From Chitinophagaceae bacterium (lineage in GTDB: Bacteria; Bacteroidota; Bacteroidia; Chitinophagales; Chitinophagaceae), in contig JAHBTJ010000030.1 in assembly GCA_019638595.1 (NCBI GenBank), positions 1-64,000 on the forward strand: a stretch of DNA of 64,000 bases, read 5' to 3'. How positions within the stretch are numbered: position 1 is the first letter of the stretch; the number at the start of each line of letters is the position of its first letter. This document shows positions 45,565-53,882 of this stretch, piece after piece. A model generated the notes under the pieces. The model searched no databases. It saw only the letters and a program-made list of their open reading frames with translations, and was not told the DNA's origin. The position numbers and the translations under genes are program-made.

Positions 45565-46434
45565 TTAAAACGCCAGCTTGTTCATATAGTCGGCGCATGC
45601 TTTAGCGCTTTTAAGAGGCGTAGAGCCCGTGTATTTTTCCTGCTCAACGATGTAATAATAAACACCTTTCTTTTTTGCCACCTGTAAAATTTTCCCGTAA
45701 TCTATACTGCCTTTTCCCAGGTCGCAGGAGGCATCCTGGTTATCGGGTCCGGCGCCTTTTTCCCTGTCTTTAACATGGCAAAGCTTGAACCTGTAGGGAT
45801 ATTTTTCAAGCCATGCAACAGGATCTTCGCCTGCAGTAACTACCCAATACATGTCCATTTCAAAATCTACGGTATCGGGGTTGGTATTTTCCATCAGTAC
45901 ATCCTGCGGGTAAACGCCATCAACCGGCTTGAACGTGTATCCATGATTGTGGTACGCGAACTTCAGTCCGTTTTGCTTGCAGATGTCGCCGCAGGCGTTA
46001 AATTTCTCAGCGAATTTTTTATAGTCGTCCAGCGTTTTTTGCGCTCCTATATATGGGCAAATCAGGTACTTCATTCCTATTGCACCTGCTTCTCCCGCCT
46101 TTTTCTCAAAGTCTTTATTAATATCGCAATGACTGGAAACAATGCTCATTCCAAGCTGGTCCATGTATTTTTTAAATCCTGTATTGCCCAGTCCCCAGAA
46201 CATGCCCTGCGCTCCTTCAAAGCTTTCTACTTGATTATAACCGAACCCGGCAACCTGTTTCAATATTCCTTTGGGGTCTTTAGGAAGATCATCCCGCAGG
46301 GAATACAATTGCAGCCCGAAATTTTTTGTAATGATGTTATTACCGGCAAGAGCTTCCAGGCTCTTTGCAGACAAAGCTATACCCGTGCCGAACAACGCAC
46401 CTGCTTTTAAAAACTGTCTTCTGTTATACGTCAT
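45565..46434 (-). CDS. Tat-exported sugar-phosphate-isomerase-like TIM-barrel protein
   Basis: A 289-residue protein of the xylose isomerase-like / AP-endonuclease-2 superfamily (PF01261). The ATG at 46434 directly precedes a twin-arginine signal (NRRQFLKAGALFGTG); a longer frame upstream is only repeat sequence. Metal-site residues are visible in QVESFEG, FAYHNHGYTF, DTVDFEMDMYWV, CHVKDREKG and YYIVEQEKY. No phosphate is expected in the periplasm, so a keto-glycoside lyase, hydratase or epimerase role is more likely than sugar-phosphate isomerisation (inference). It is the last gene of the minus operon with the GMC oxidoreductase and its small subunit. Confidence 0.85.
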   Translation of the reverse strand: MTYNRRQFLKAGALFGTGIALSAKSLEALAGNNIITKNFGLQLYSLRDDLPKDPKGILKQVAGFGYNQVESFEGAQGMFWGLGNTGFKKYMDQLGMSIVSSHCDINKDFEKKAGEAGAIGMKYLICPYIGAQKTLDDYKKFAEKFNACGDICKQNGLKFAYHNHGYTFKPVDGVYPQDVLMENTNPDTVDFEMDMYWVVTAGEDPVAWLEKYPYRFKLCHVKDREKGAGPDNQDASCDLGKGSIDYGKILQVAKKKGVYYYIVEQEKYTGSTPLKSAKACADYMNKLAF

Positions 46435-46461
46435 GGTTATTTTATTAAATTGAATTACCTG

Positions 46462-46512
46462 GTGACCAGGTTGCAAGTTACAAGTTTCAGGTTGCAAGTT
46501 TCAAGGTTCTCA
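46462..46512. repeat. GTT/CAAG-type degenerate repeat tract
   Basis: Between the TIM-barrel gene and the small-subunit gene. It holds a 7-bp palindrome (ACCTGGT G ACCAGGT) and repeated words GTTGCAAGTT and GTTACAAGTTTCAGGTT (46477-46493). A 16/17 inverted match lies at 51470-51486, on the other side of the operon pair. Confidence 0.55.
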
Positions 46513-46573
46513 CCTATAAACTCCAAACTATTAACTATAAACCCCAGCCCTGCCACTTCTTCTTATCACTATA

Positions 46574-47155
46574 TTATGTAGCCCATGCCCTGTCGCCTTT
46601 TTTGTAGGGAATGCAGCCTTCGTATTTTCCGGGTACCTGCATGTAACGCAATGTTTGTGTAGCACCCGGTTCCGAAGTAAAAAAACCCAGCAGGGTCAGT
46701 TCCTTCATCATGCGGAAATAATGCCGGGGCTCATTTTCCTTTTTGGTTTTCATGTATTCTTTGGCTTCCTTGTCTATTTCCGTCAGCAGCTCTTTTTGCT
46801 GCCCGGCATCCGCTTCTACAAATGGTTTGCTGAACTTTTGCCGGCTGGCCGCGTTTAATGATTTCATGCCTTCCAAAAAAACTTTTTGATCGTTTTCCTC
46901 GTAGCAATCGGTTACCATTACGGTCATGAAGGCGCCTACTTTAGCGGCTTTTGCACCCGGCGTATCGGTTGCGGGAATAATGGTTTCTGCAATAGCGTCC
47001 AGGTAAGTGATATCATCGGCATTGAACAACCCGGCAGTGCCGGCATCTGCCTTTTTATCTGCACCGGGCTTACAACCTTCCAGAAAAGCGCCGGCGCCTA
47101 CAACGGTACCCCCCAGTATCAGGGCAACTCTGGAAACGGCTTCGCGTCTGTTCAT
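46574..47155 (-). CDS. Gluconate 2-dehydrogenase subunit 3-family protein (small subunit)
   Basis: A 193-residue protein. The signal has twin arginines at 3-4 and then ALILGGTVVGAGAFLEGC with a lipobox-like Cys28, so it is probably Tat-exported and lipid-anchored. The mature part has the subunit 3 motifs NADDITYLDAIAETIIPATDTPGAKAA (read here as a block) and FFTSEPGATQTLRY, with the ending VPGKYEGCIPYKKGDRAW. In characterised sugar dehydrogenases this subunit escorts the flavoprotein through the Tat system. It follows the GMC gene by 44 bases, as expected for a complex, and precedes a Tat-exported TIM-barrel gene. Confidence 0.9.
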   Translation of the reverse strand: MNRREAVSRVALILGGTVVGAGAFLEGCKPGADKKADAGTAGLFNADDITYLDAIAETIIPATDTPGAKAAKVGAFMTVMVTDCYEENDQKVFLEGMKSLNAASRQKFSKPFVEADAGQQKELLTEIDKEAKEYMKTKKENEPRHYFRMMKELTLLGFFTSEPGATQTLRYMQVPGKYEGCIPYKKGDRAWAT

Positions 47156-47199
47156 ACATTGAGTTTTATGTTAAAAGAAAGATCGGTTTTATGGATCCG

Positions 47200-49017
47200 T
47201 TATAAATTTCCTTTTTTCAATTCACTTACGGCATGGTCTGCCGCCCTTGCGGTGAGCGCCATATAGGTAAGCGATGGATTTACGCAGGCGGCGGATGTCA
47301 TACAGGCGCCGTCGGTAACAAATACATTCTGTGCGTCCCATACCTGGTTCCATTTATTCAATACCGAAGTTTTGGGATCTTTTCCCATTCTCGCGGTACC
47401 CATTTCATGAATACCTCTTCCCAGGGTGCCATCGCCGTTCCAGCTATTTACTTTTTTTACCCCCGCGGCTTCCAGCATTTCCTGGGCGTCACTCTGCATG
47501 TCTTTGCGCATCTTCTTTTCATTTTCCTTGTGCTCTACGTCAAAAGCCAGTACAGGTAAGCCCCATTTATCCAGCCGCTGTCTGCCGTTTTTGTCGGGTA
47601 CCGGGCGTGAACCCAAATCCTTTCCTGTAACCGGGTCTTTAAATGGTTCCGTTTTGTCGGAGTAGGTATTTTTATCAAGGAATATTTTGTTTTCATGATT
47701 GGGTAATACTTCACCAAAGCCGCCGATCGACATGGTCCAGATACCCGGTTCAACAAGCGCTTCTTTTAAGTCAATGCCCAGGGCTACTTCTTCCGCAGAA
47801 CGACTCCAGCCCTGCCGCGAGCCGCCACCCTGGTAGCCGAAACCACGCAGGTAATCTCTTTTATCGCCATTAATGTTCTGGTACCGGGGAATGTAAATGC
47901 CGTTGGCCCTCCTTCCAAAATAGTACTGGTTTTCGTATCCCTCAACAATACCTGAAGCGCCCACGCCAAGGTGATGATCCATTACATTGTGCCCCAGTTC
48001 GCCGCTGCTGCTGCCCAGTCCATCGGGCCAAATATCCGTAGCGGAATTAAACAGTATCCAGGTGCTGTTTAAGGCCGATGCGTTCAGGAAAACTATCTTC
48101 GACTTATATACATAAGTTTTGTTGTTTTCAGCGTCCAGCACTTCAACGCCGGTGGCTTTTTTAGTGTTTTTATCGTACAATACTTTTGTAACAATAGACC
48201 AGGGGCGTAGTGTAAGATTGCCTGTTTTTCTTGCAGCAGGTAATGTGGACGACTGAGTGCTGAAATAAGCGCCATAGGGGCAACCCAGCCAGCACTTGTT
48301 CCTGAACTGGCAGTTGGCCCTGCCCTGTTCGTTATAAGGTACGGTAAGATTAGCCGTACGGCCGATGATCATGGTTCTTTTTCCGGCATATTTTTCTTTT
48401 ATGCGTGCGGCAACATCCTTTTCCACGCAGGTCATTTCCATGGGAGGTAAAAACTGTCCGTCCGGTAACTGCGACAAGCCTTCTTTTGATCCGCTGATGC
48501 CCGCAAAACGTTCTGCGTGGTCATACCAGGGAGCAATATCTTTATAGCGGATCGGCCAGTCTGCTCCAATGCCTTCTTTCGCATTGGCTTCAAAATCAAG
48601 ATCGCTGAAACGATAGCTTTGTCTTCCCCAGGTTAAAGAACGTCCGCCTACGTGATAGCCCCTGAACCAGTCGAATCTTTTGATTTCGGTATAAGGACTG
48701 TCCTTATCGCTGCACCAATAATCGAGGTTGGTTTCATTTAAAGGATAGTCGCGCTTTAATACCGGGTAATCTTTAATCATCTGCTGGGTACGGCCACCCC
48801 TGTGCGGATACTCCCAGGGATCTTTGTTGGCGTTCAAATAGCCCGATTTGTGCTCAATGTGTCTTCCCCTTTCGAGCATTAATACTTTCAATCCCTTTTC
48901 TGTGAGTTCTTTGGCGGCCCATCCGCCGCTGATGCCCGAACCCACTACAATCGCATCATAGGTCATGCTTTCATCGGCCTTGCCATTGATGTTTACATTA
49001 CTGCTATCGCCCGGCAT
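47200..49017 (-). CDS. GMC-family FAD oxidoreductase, probable glucoside 3-dehydrogenase catalytic subunit
   Basis: A 605-residue flavoprotein. The FAD-binding motif is VVGSGISGGWAAKEL at about 24-38, with LERG at 49-52. The active-site His is in GIHEMGTARMG, and the second catalytic position is Asn in ACVNPSLT near the C terminus. Three cysteines, Cys236, Cys242 and Cys246, form C-x5-C-x3-C, the spacing I recall for the 3Fe-4S cluster of Burkholderia FAD glucose dehydrogenase. It has no signal peptide of its own and is expected to cross the membrane bound to the Tat-exported small subunit encoded next. Relatives oxidise C3 of glucosides. The genes around it (DUF1080, Gfo/Idh, TIM barrels, cytochrome c) support that role over simple glucose oxidation. 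Confidence 0.87.
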   Translation of the reverse strand: MPGDSSNVNINGKADESMTYDAIVVGSGISGGWAAKELTEKGLKVLMLERGRHIEHKSGYLNANKDPWEYPHRGGRTQQMIKDYPVLKRDYPLNETNLDYWCSDKDSPYTEIKRFDWFRGYHVGGRSLTWGRQSYRFSDLDFEANAKEGIGADWPIRYKDIAPWYDHAERFAGISGSKEGLSQLPDGQFLPPMEMTCVEKDVAARIKEKYAGKRTMIIGRTANLTVPYNEQGRANCQFRNKCWLGCPYGAYFSTQSSTLPAARKTGNLTLRPWSIVTKVLYDKNTKKATGVEVLDAENNKTYVYKSKIVFLNASALNSTWILFNSATDIWPDGLGSSSGELGHNVMDHHLGVGASGIVEGYENQYYFGRRANGIYIPRYQNINGDKRDYLRGFGYQGGGSRQGWSRSAEEVALGIDLKEALVEPGIWTMSIGGFGEVLPNHENKIFLDKNTYSDKTEPFKDPVTGKDLGSRPVPDKNGRQRLDKWGLPVLAFDVEHKENEKKMRKDMQSDAQEMLEAAGVKKVNSWNGDGTLGRGIHEMGTARMGKDPKTSVLNKWNQVWDAQNVFVTDGACMTSAACVNPSLTYMALTARAADHAVSELKKGNL

Positions 49018-49118
49018 AATTGTTTGTATTAAATTATGAATGAAAAATGTTTGTTTATGAAAAGGAGCTGAAAAAATGTTCAGCTATCCTGCAGATGGTA
49101 TTCTTACCGCTATTTTCT

Positions 49119-50033
49119 TTACACATCGCAAATCTGTACGGCTTTTTCAAGCGACGCCAGTTGTCCGGCCGCGTCTTTGGGTGTTGGAATAAATTCCTGG
49201 GCTACATATCCTTTAAAGTTCACCTCTGTAATAGCTTTCATGATAGCGGGGTAATATAGTTCCTGCGAATCGTCTATCTCCCTTCTGCCGGGTACGCCGC
49301 CCGTATGATAATGTGAAATATAAGGATGGTATTCGCGGATAGTCCTGATCACATCCCCCTCATCAATCTGCATGTGGTAAATATCGTACAGCAGCTTAAA
49401 GTTTTCTGAACCCACGCGTTTTGCAAGTTCCACGCCCCAGGCTGTTTTATCGCACTGGTAATCTTTATGGTCTATTTTGCTGTTCAGCAGCTCCATTACC
49501 AGCACCACCTTGTGTTTTTCCGCAAGCCCTATAATTTTTTTCAAACCCTCCGCGCAGTTATTCCATCCTTCCTCATCGCTTAATTTTCTTTTGCTTCCGC
49601 TAAAGCATATCAATTGTTTATATCCCGCTTTGGCCACCACCGGTATCATTTCAGAATAATTCTTTACCAGCTTTTCATGAAAAGCCTTTTCATTAAACCC
49701 GTCTTCGAGGTTTATTTCGGCGCCATTACACATGGAAGAGTAGAGCCCGTATTTTTTTAGAACAGGCCAGTCTTTAGGACCCACCAGGTCAATGGCGGAA
49801 ATACCTATTTTTTTTGCTGCCGCACAAAGCTCCTCTAAAGGAATGCTGCCGTAGCACCACCTGCATACGGAATGATTGATATTTCCTTTCATAGTATGAT
49901 CTGAATATTCTTTGCTTTTTGTTGAAGATGAAAAACCGGCAAGTGCCGAAGGGGCTGCTCCCACAGCAAGCGATCCGAGTACAATATTTTTAATAGCGCG
50001 CCGGCGCGGCTGCGATGAAGATGAAGTGGACAT
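49119..50033 (-). CDS. Tat-exported hydroxypyruvate-isomerase-like TIM-barrel protein
   Basis: A 304-residue protein with an N-terminal twin-arginine-like signal (PRRRAIKNIVLGSLAVGAAP). The TIM barrel begins near residue 50 (NHSVCRWCYGSIPLEELC). Metal-site residues are visible in KVVLVMELLNSKIDHKDY, YDIYHMQIDEGDVI, YHTGGVPGRREIDDSQE and YVAQEFIP. It resembles hydroxypyruvate isomerase, but its export argues against that central-metabolism role. It is the first gene of the minus operon, 101 bases before the GMC gene, and is divergent from the Gfo/Idh gene across 216 bases. Confidence 0.85.
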   Translation of the reverse strand: MSTSSSSQPRRRAIKNIVLGSLAVGAAPSALAGFSSSTKSKEYSDHTMKGNINHSVCRWCYGSIPLEELCAAAKKIGISAIDLVGPKDWPVLKKYGLYSSMCNGAEINLEDGFNEKAFHEKLVKNYSEMIPVVAKAGYKQLICFSGSKRKLSDEEGWNNCAEGLKKIIGLAEKHKVVLVMELLNSKIDHKDYQCDKTAWGVELAKRVGSENFKLLYDIYHMQIDEGDVIRTIREYHPYISHYHTGGVPGRREIDDSQELYYPAIMKAITEVNFKGYVAQEFIPTPKDAAGQLASLEKAVQICDV

Positions 50034-50249
50034 AGCTTACAATAAAGTGGTTAAGTTAGGGAATGTTTTACAAATGCATCCTTTTAAATTGTTAAGGCAA
50101 CGGATAGAATGTATAGCTACCCGCGTGGTAGTATAAAGCAATGCCTTCCGTTACTAAAATGCATGATAAAAAACAGGCGGGCGGTTAGTGTAAATGTTTT
50201 ATTTTTAAACCCGCTTCTGGAATTTTTTAACTACGTTAATACTTTTTTC

Positions 50250-51407
50250 ATGAACAGAAAACTAAGAATGGGAATGATTGGTGGGGGCAAAGACGCCTTC
50301 ATCGGCGCCGTTCATCGTATTGCCGCTAATATGGATGGACTTATTGAATTATCGTGCGCAGCGCTCAGCTCAAGGCCGGATGTTGCCAAGGAATCGGCGA
50401 AAGCTTTGTTCCTGCCCGATAGTAAGGCGTATACAAGCTACGAAGAAATGATAGAAACCGAAAGCAAGCTTCCGGCGGATGAAAGAATGGATTTTGTTTC
50501 GATCGTTACACCCAATTTTGCCCACTTTGGACCGGCAATGCTGGCTTTGGAAAAGGGTTTTCATGTAATGATTGAAAAACCTATGACGTTCACGCTGGAA
50601 GAAGCAAAGCAATTACAGAAAAAAGTGGAGGAAACCGGTTTATTGCTGGGACTTACGCATACGTATGCGGGTTACCCTATGGTAAAGCAGGCTAAGCAAA
50701 TGGTAAGGGAAGGCGCTTTGGGTAAGATCAGGAAGATATGGGTGGAATACCCGCAGGGATGGCTGAGCAACCTTACCGAACAAACAGGAAATGTGCAGGC
50801 CGCCTGGAGAACCGATCCCAAAAGATCGGGAAAAGCCGGCTGTATGGGAGATATAGGCACGCATGCCGCACATCTTGCAGAATATATATCGGGGTTAAAA
50901 ATTTCAAAGCTTTGTGCTGATTTGAATATTATGGTGCCCGGGCGCCCGCTGGATGACGATGGGAACGTGCTGCTGCGGTTCAACAACGGAGCTGCAGGCG
51001 TATTAATGGCTTCGCAGGTTGCTGCGGGAGAAGAAAACGCGCTGAAAATAAGAATATATGGTGAGAAGGGCGGACTGGAATGGGCGCAACACGAACCCAA
51101 TACGCTGATCGTAAAATGGCTGGATAAACCCACGGAAATTTATCGTGCAGGCGGGGGATACCTCGGCGGCTTTGCCAAACACAATACCCGTACGCCGGGA
51201 GGGCATCCCGAGGGATACCTGGAGGCTTTTGCCAATATTTACCGCAACTTCGCGCTTACGTTGTCGGCAAAACTGGATGGTATCCAACCCACCCCGGAAA
51301 TGCTCGACTTCCCAACCGTTCAGGAAGGAGTAAGGGGCATGGCGTTCATTGACCTGGTGGTAGCCAGCAGTGCCAGCACCGAAAAATGGACCGAGTTCGA
51401 GGTATAA
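50250..51407 (+). CDS. Gfo/Idh/MocA-family NAD(P)-dependent oxidoreductase
   Basis: A 385-residue cytosolic enzyme. The ATG at 50250 (MNRKLRMGMIGGGK) places the Rossmann motif GMIGGGKDAFIG at the expected N-terminal position; the longer upstream frame lacks support. The family EKP motif is at 109-111 (MIEKPMTFT). A further family block, GCMGDIGTHAAHLAEYI, contains the conserved D and H residues near the substrate. Members oxidise or reduce sugar carbons, often C3 of glucosides. It heads the plus operon of the divergent locus and would recycle or convert 3-keto sugars in the cytosol. Confidence 0.9.
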   Translation: MNRKLRMGMIGGGKDAFIGAVHRIAANMDGLIELSCAALSSRPDVAKESAKALFLPDSKAYTSYEEMIETESKLPADERMDFVSIVTPNFAHFGPAMLALEKGFHVMIEKPMTFTLEEAKQLQKKVEETGLLLGLTHTYAGYPMVKQAKQMVREGALGKIRKIWVEYPQGWLSNLTEQTGNVQAAWRTDPKRSGKAGCMGDIGTHAAHLAEYISGLKISKLCADLNIMVPGRPLDDDGNVLLRFNNGAAGVLMASQVAAGEENALKIRIYGEKGGLEWAQHEPNTLIVKWLDKPTEIYRAGGGYLGGFAKHNTRTPGGHPEGYLEAFANIYRNFALTLSAKLDGIQPTPEMLDFPTVQEGVRGMAFIDLVVASSASTEKWTEFEV

Positions 51408-51409
51408 AG

Positions 51410-51540
51410 TAAGGTATAGGGGGGAAGGTGTAGGGTGTAAGGTAGAAAGTGATAAGTGATAAGATGTAAAACCTGAAACCTGTAACCTGCATTTCTTTAG
51501 CCCTATACCCTAAACCTTATGCCTTCCACTAATTAATAAT
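51410..51540. repeat. AAGGTGTAGGG-type degenerate repeat tract with inverted halves
   Basis: Between the Gfo/Idh and TIM-barrel genes. The left part has repeated AAGGTATAGGG and AAGGTGTAGGG words; the right part has CCCTATACCCTAAACC, their reverse complement in kind. Between them, 51470-51486 matches in inverted form the tract at 46477-46493 at 16 of 17 positions. It is non-coding. Confidence 0.55.
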
Positions 51541-51562
51541 CTTTTTAAAAAATCTTACAATC

Positions 51563-52618
51563 ATGACAAATATCCAGGGGCCTGCCATATTCCTGGCCCA
51601 GTTTTTAGGAGATCAAGCACCCTTTAACAGCTTAAAGTCTGTTTGCGAATGGGCGGCCGGTTTAGGTTATAAAGGCGTTCAGCTTCCTACATGGGATCCG
51701 CGTATTATTGACGTTCAAAAAGCGGCAGAAAGTAAAACCTATGCCGATGAAATAAAAGGAACAGTAAATGCTGCCGGGCTGCAAATAACCGAGCTGGCTT
51801 CTCATATTATTGGCCAACTGGTAGCAGTACACCCGGCCTATAACGAGCTTTTTGACGGATTTGCTCCCGAAGCGTACCGTAATAATCCAACAGCCCGTAC
51901 CGAATGGGCGGTACAGCATCTTAAAAATGCCGCTAAAGCATCTAAAAACCTGGGGTTGAACGCGCATGGCACTTTCAGCGGATCCCTGCTGTGGCATACG
52001 GTATACCCCTGGCCCCAGCGCCCTGCCGGACTGGTAGAAACCGGTTTTACGGAACTGGCAAAACGCTGGTTGCCCATATTGAACGCGTTTGACGAACAGG
52101 GGATAGACCTTTGCTACGAAATTCACCCGGGAGAAGATCTGCATGATGGCATTACTTATGAAATGTTCCTCGAAAAAGTGAATAATCATACAAGAGCCTG
52201 TTTGTTGTACGACCCAAGCCATTTTGTGCTGCAATGCCTGAACTACCTGGATTATATAGACAATTACCACGAGCGCATAAGAATGTTCCATGTAAAAGAC
52301 GCTGAATTTAATCCTACCGGCAAGCAGGGAGTATATGGCGGCTACCAGGGCTGGGTAGAAAGGGCGGGACGTTTCCGTTCGCTGGGCGACGGGCAGGTTG
52401 ATTTCAAATCTGTTTTCAGCAAACTTGCGGCATATAACTATAAGGGATGGGCGGTGCTTGAATGGGAGTGTGCTATAAAACATCCCGAGGCCGGGGCGGC
52501 AGAAGGGGCTCCTTTCATCAAAAACCACATTATACGCGTAACCGAGCGTGCATTCGATGATTTTGCCGGAACAGGCAGCGATGAAAAATTTAATCGTAAA
52601 GTTTTAGGGCTGGAGTAA
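51563..52618 (+). CDS. Cytosolic sugar-phosphate-isomerase/epimerase-like TIM-barrel protein
   Basis: A 351-residue protein without a signal peptide, starting at ATG 51563. The PF01261 fold shows GYKGVQLPTWDPRIID, ELASHIIGQLVAVHP, NAHGTFSGSLLW, DLCYEIHPGEDLHDG, LLYDPSHFVLQ, MFHVKDAEFNPTGKQG and WAVLEWECAIKH, which include the usual Glu/Asp/His metal ligands. It differs from the other two TIM-barrel proteins of the locus in being cytosolic and longer. Its position right after the Gfo/Idh gene suggests it acts on the intracellular sugar product, as lyase, epimerase or isomerase (inference). Confidence 0.87.
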   Translation: MTNIQGPAIFLAQFLGDQAPFNSLKSVCEWAAGLGYKGVQLPTWDPRIIDVQKAAESKTYADEIKGTVNAAGLQITELASHIIGQLVAVHPAYNELFDGFAPEAYRNNPTARTEWAVQHLKNAAKASKNLGLNAHGTFSGSLLWHTVYPWPQRPAGLVETGFTELAKRWLPILNAFDEQGIDLCYEIHPGEDLHDGITYEMFLEKVNNHTRACLLYDPSHFVLQCLNYLDYIDNYHERIRMFHVKDAEFNPTGKQGVYGGYQGWVERAGRFRSLGDGQVDFKSVFSKLAAYNYKGWAVLEWECAIKHPEAGAAEGAPFIKNHIIRVTERAFDDFAGTGSDEKFNRKVLGLE

Positions 52619-52659
52619 GTTTTCTTCGGATATTTACCCCCTAAAATTTTGACAATACG

Positions 52660-53112
52660 ATGACATTAAAAAAGCTTAGTATGAAGAAACTGGCAGCAGC
52701 AGCTATGGTGCTTACTTTTTTTTATGCCTGTGGAAGCGGTCCGCAGGAGGCTAAAGCACCTATCAGTGTTAGTGTGAATCCCCAAATTGGAGCCAAAGCT
52801 CCTTCCGTGGCGGCTACTACGGGCAGCGGCGATGGAGCGCAGAAGCCTGCGGCGGCAGCTCCCGCAAAAGATGGTAAAGCGTTGATAGCGGCTTCCGACT
52901 GCCGCGCCTGCCACAGCGATAAAGATAAACTGGTAGGCCCCGCCTATGCGGAAGTAGCCCAGAAATATAAAGAAAAGGATATCCCCGCATTGGCAAAGAA
53001 AATAATTGATGGTGGCTCAGGAGTGTGGGGACCTATACCCATGGCGCCGCATGCCGCGTTAAGCACAGAAGATGCCGAAGCAATGGTAAAATACATTCTC
53101 ACCATTAAATAG
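52660..53112 (+). CDS. c-type cytochrome lipoprotein
   Basis: A 150-residue protein with a lipoprotein signal ending at Cys24 (AAAAMVLTFFYAC). ATG 52660 is used, but ATG 52681 (MKKLAAAA) is equally possible. An Ala/Pro-rich linker (residues 50-70) leads to a class I cytochrome c domain with the haem motif CRACH at 81-85 and a likely axial Met128 (IPMAPH). It would accept electrons from the GMC flavoprotein outside the inner membrane and pass them to the respiratory chain. In known glucoside 3-dehydrogenases a cytochrome is the third subunit; here it is on the opposite, divergent operon. It lies 7 bases before the DUF1080 gene. Confidence 0.92.
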   Translation: MTLKKLSMKKLAAAAMVLTFFYACGSGPQEAKAPISVSVNPQIGAKAPSVAATTGSGDGAQKPAAAAPAKDGKALIAASDCRACHSDKDKLVGPAYAEVAQKYKEKDIPALAKKIIDGGSGVWGPIPMAPHAALSTEDAEAMVKYILTIK

Positions 53113-53119
53113 GCATATA

Positions 53120-53854
53120 ATGAAAACAGAAAGACATATCATAGCCGCGCTGTTCCTGTTCGCGATGACCATCAGTTATAACGCAGAGGCGCAAAAGCGG
53201 GGTGCTGACAATACACTTACCAAAAAGGAAAAGAAAAACGGCTGGCAGTTGTTGTTTGACGGATCTACCACCAATGGCTGGCATTCGTTTAACAAGCCGG
53301 GTTTAGGCGCTGCCTGGGAGGCCAGCGAGGGAACATTCCATCTTGGAAAGAAAGCCGATAAAGACAGTGGGGGAGATGCTGTAACCGCTGAAGAGTATGG
53401 TGACTTTCACCTGAAGCTTGAATGGAAAATATCACAAAATGGTAACAGCGGGGTCATGTTCCTGGTGAAAGAAGATCCTACATACAAATATGCTTATTAT
53501 ACCGGTCCTGAAATGCAGGTGCTGGATAACAACGGGCATCCGGATGCTAAAATCCAAAAACACCGTGCGGGTGATCTGTACGATCTTATCACCAGCGTAC
53601 CGGAAACCGTAAAGCCTTATGGCGAATGGAACAGCATTGAAATAAAGCTGGAAAAAGGAAAGCTGGACTTTTGGCAGAATGGTGTGAACGTGGTATCAAC
53701 CACTTTGTGGAACGATAACTGGAATACATTGGTAGCCGGCAGCAAGTTCAAGTCGCTGGAGGATTTCGCGAAGTTTAAAACCGGGCGTATCGTATTGCAG
53801 GATCATGGAGATGAAGTATGGTACCGGAATATCAAGATCAAAAAACTGGATTAA
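53120..53854 (+). CDS. DUF1080 protein (3-keto-disaccharide hydrolase family), secreted
   Basis: A 244-residue protein with a Sec signal (IIAALFLFAMTISYNAEA). The mature domain is the concanavalin-like DUF1080 fold: NGWQLLFDGSTTNGWHSF, EYGDFHLKLEWKISQNGNSG, YKYAYYTGPEMQVLDNNGHP, KPYGEWNSIEIKLEKGKL and GRIVLQDHGDEVWYRNIKIK. The family is annotated as 3-keto-disaccharide hydrolase and often occurs with GMC and Gfo/Idh genes. It would cleave the 3-keto-glycoside made by the dehydrogenase in the periplasm. It is the last gene of the plus operon and is followed by a terminator. Confidence 0.9.
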   Translation: MKTERHIIAALFLFAMTISYNAEAQKRGADNTLTKKEKKNGWQLLFDGSTTNGWHSFNKPGLGAAWEASEGTFHLGKKADKDSGGDAVTAEEYGDFHLKLEWKISQNGNSGVMFLVKEDPTYKYAYYTGPEMQVLDNNGHPDAKIQKHRAGDLYDLITSVPETVKPYGEWNSIEIKLEKGKLDFWQNGVNVVSTTLWNDNWNTLVAGSKFKSLEDFAKFKTGRIVLQDHGDEVWYRNIKIKKLD

Positions 53855-53882
53855 CGCTATCCATATTTGCTTTCAAATTTTT

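Noticed and set aside
45775-46410. Plus-strand open frame of 211 codons
   Set aside because: It is antisense to a Tat-exported TIM-barrel gene with clear motifs.
50237-50250. TACTTTTT just before the Gfo/Idh ATG as a further leaderless promoter
   Set aside because: The final G of the -7 consensus is missing and there is no TTG at the -33 position.
51662-52528. Minus-strand open frame of 288 codons
   Set aside because: It is antisense to a TIM-barrel gene with clear PF01261 motifs.
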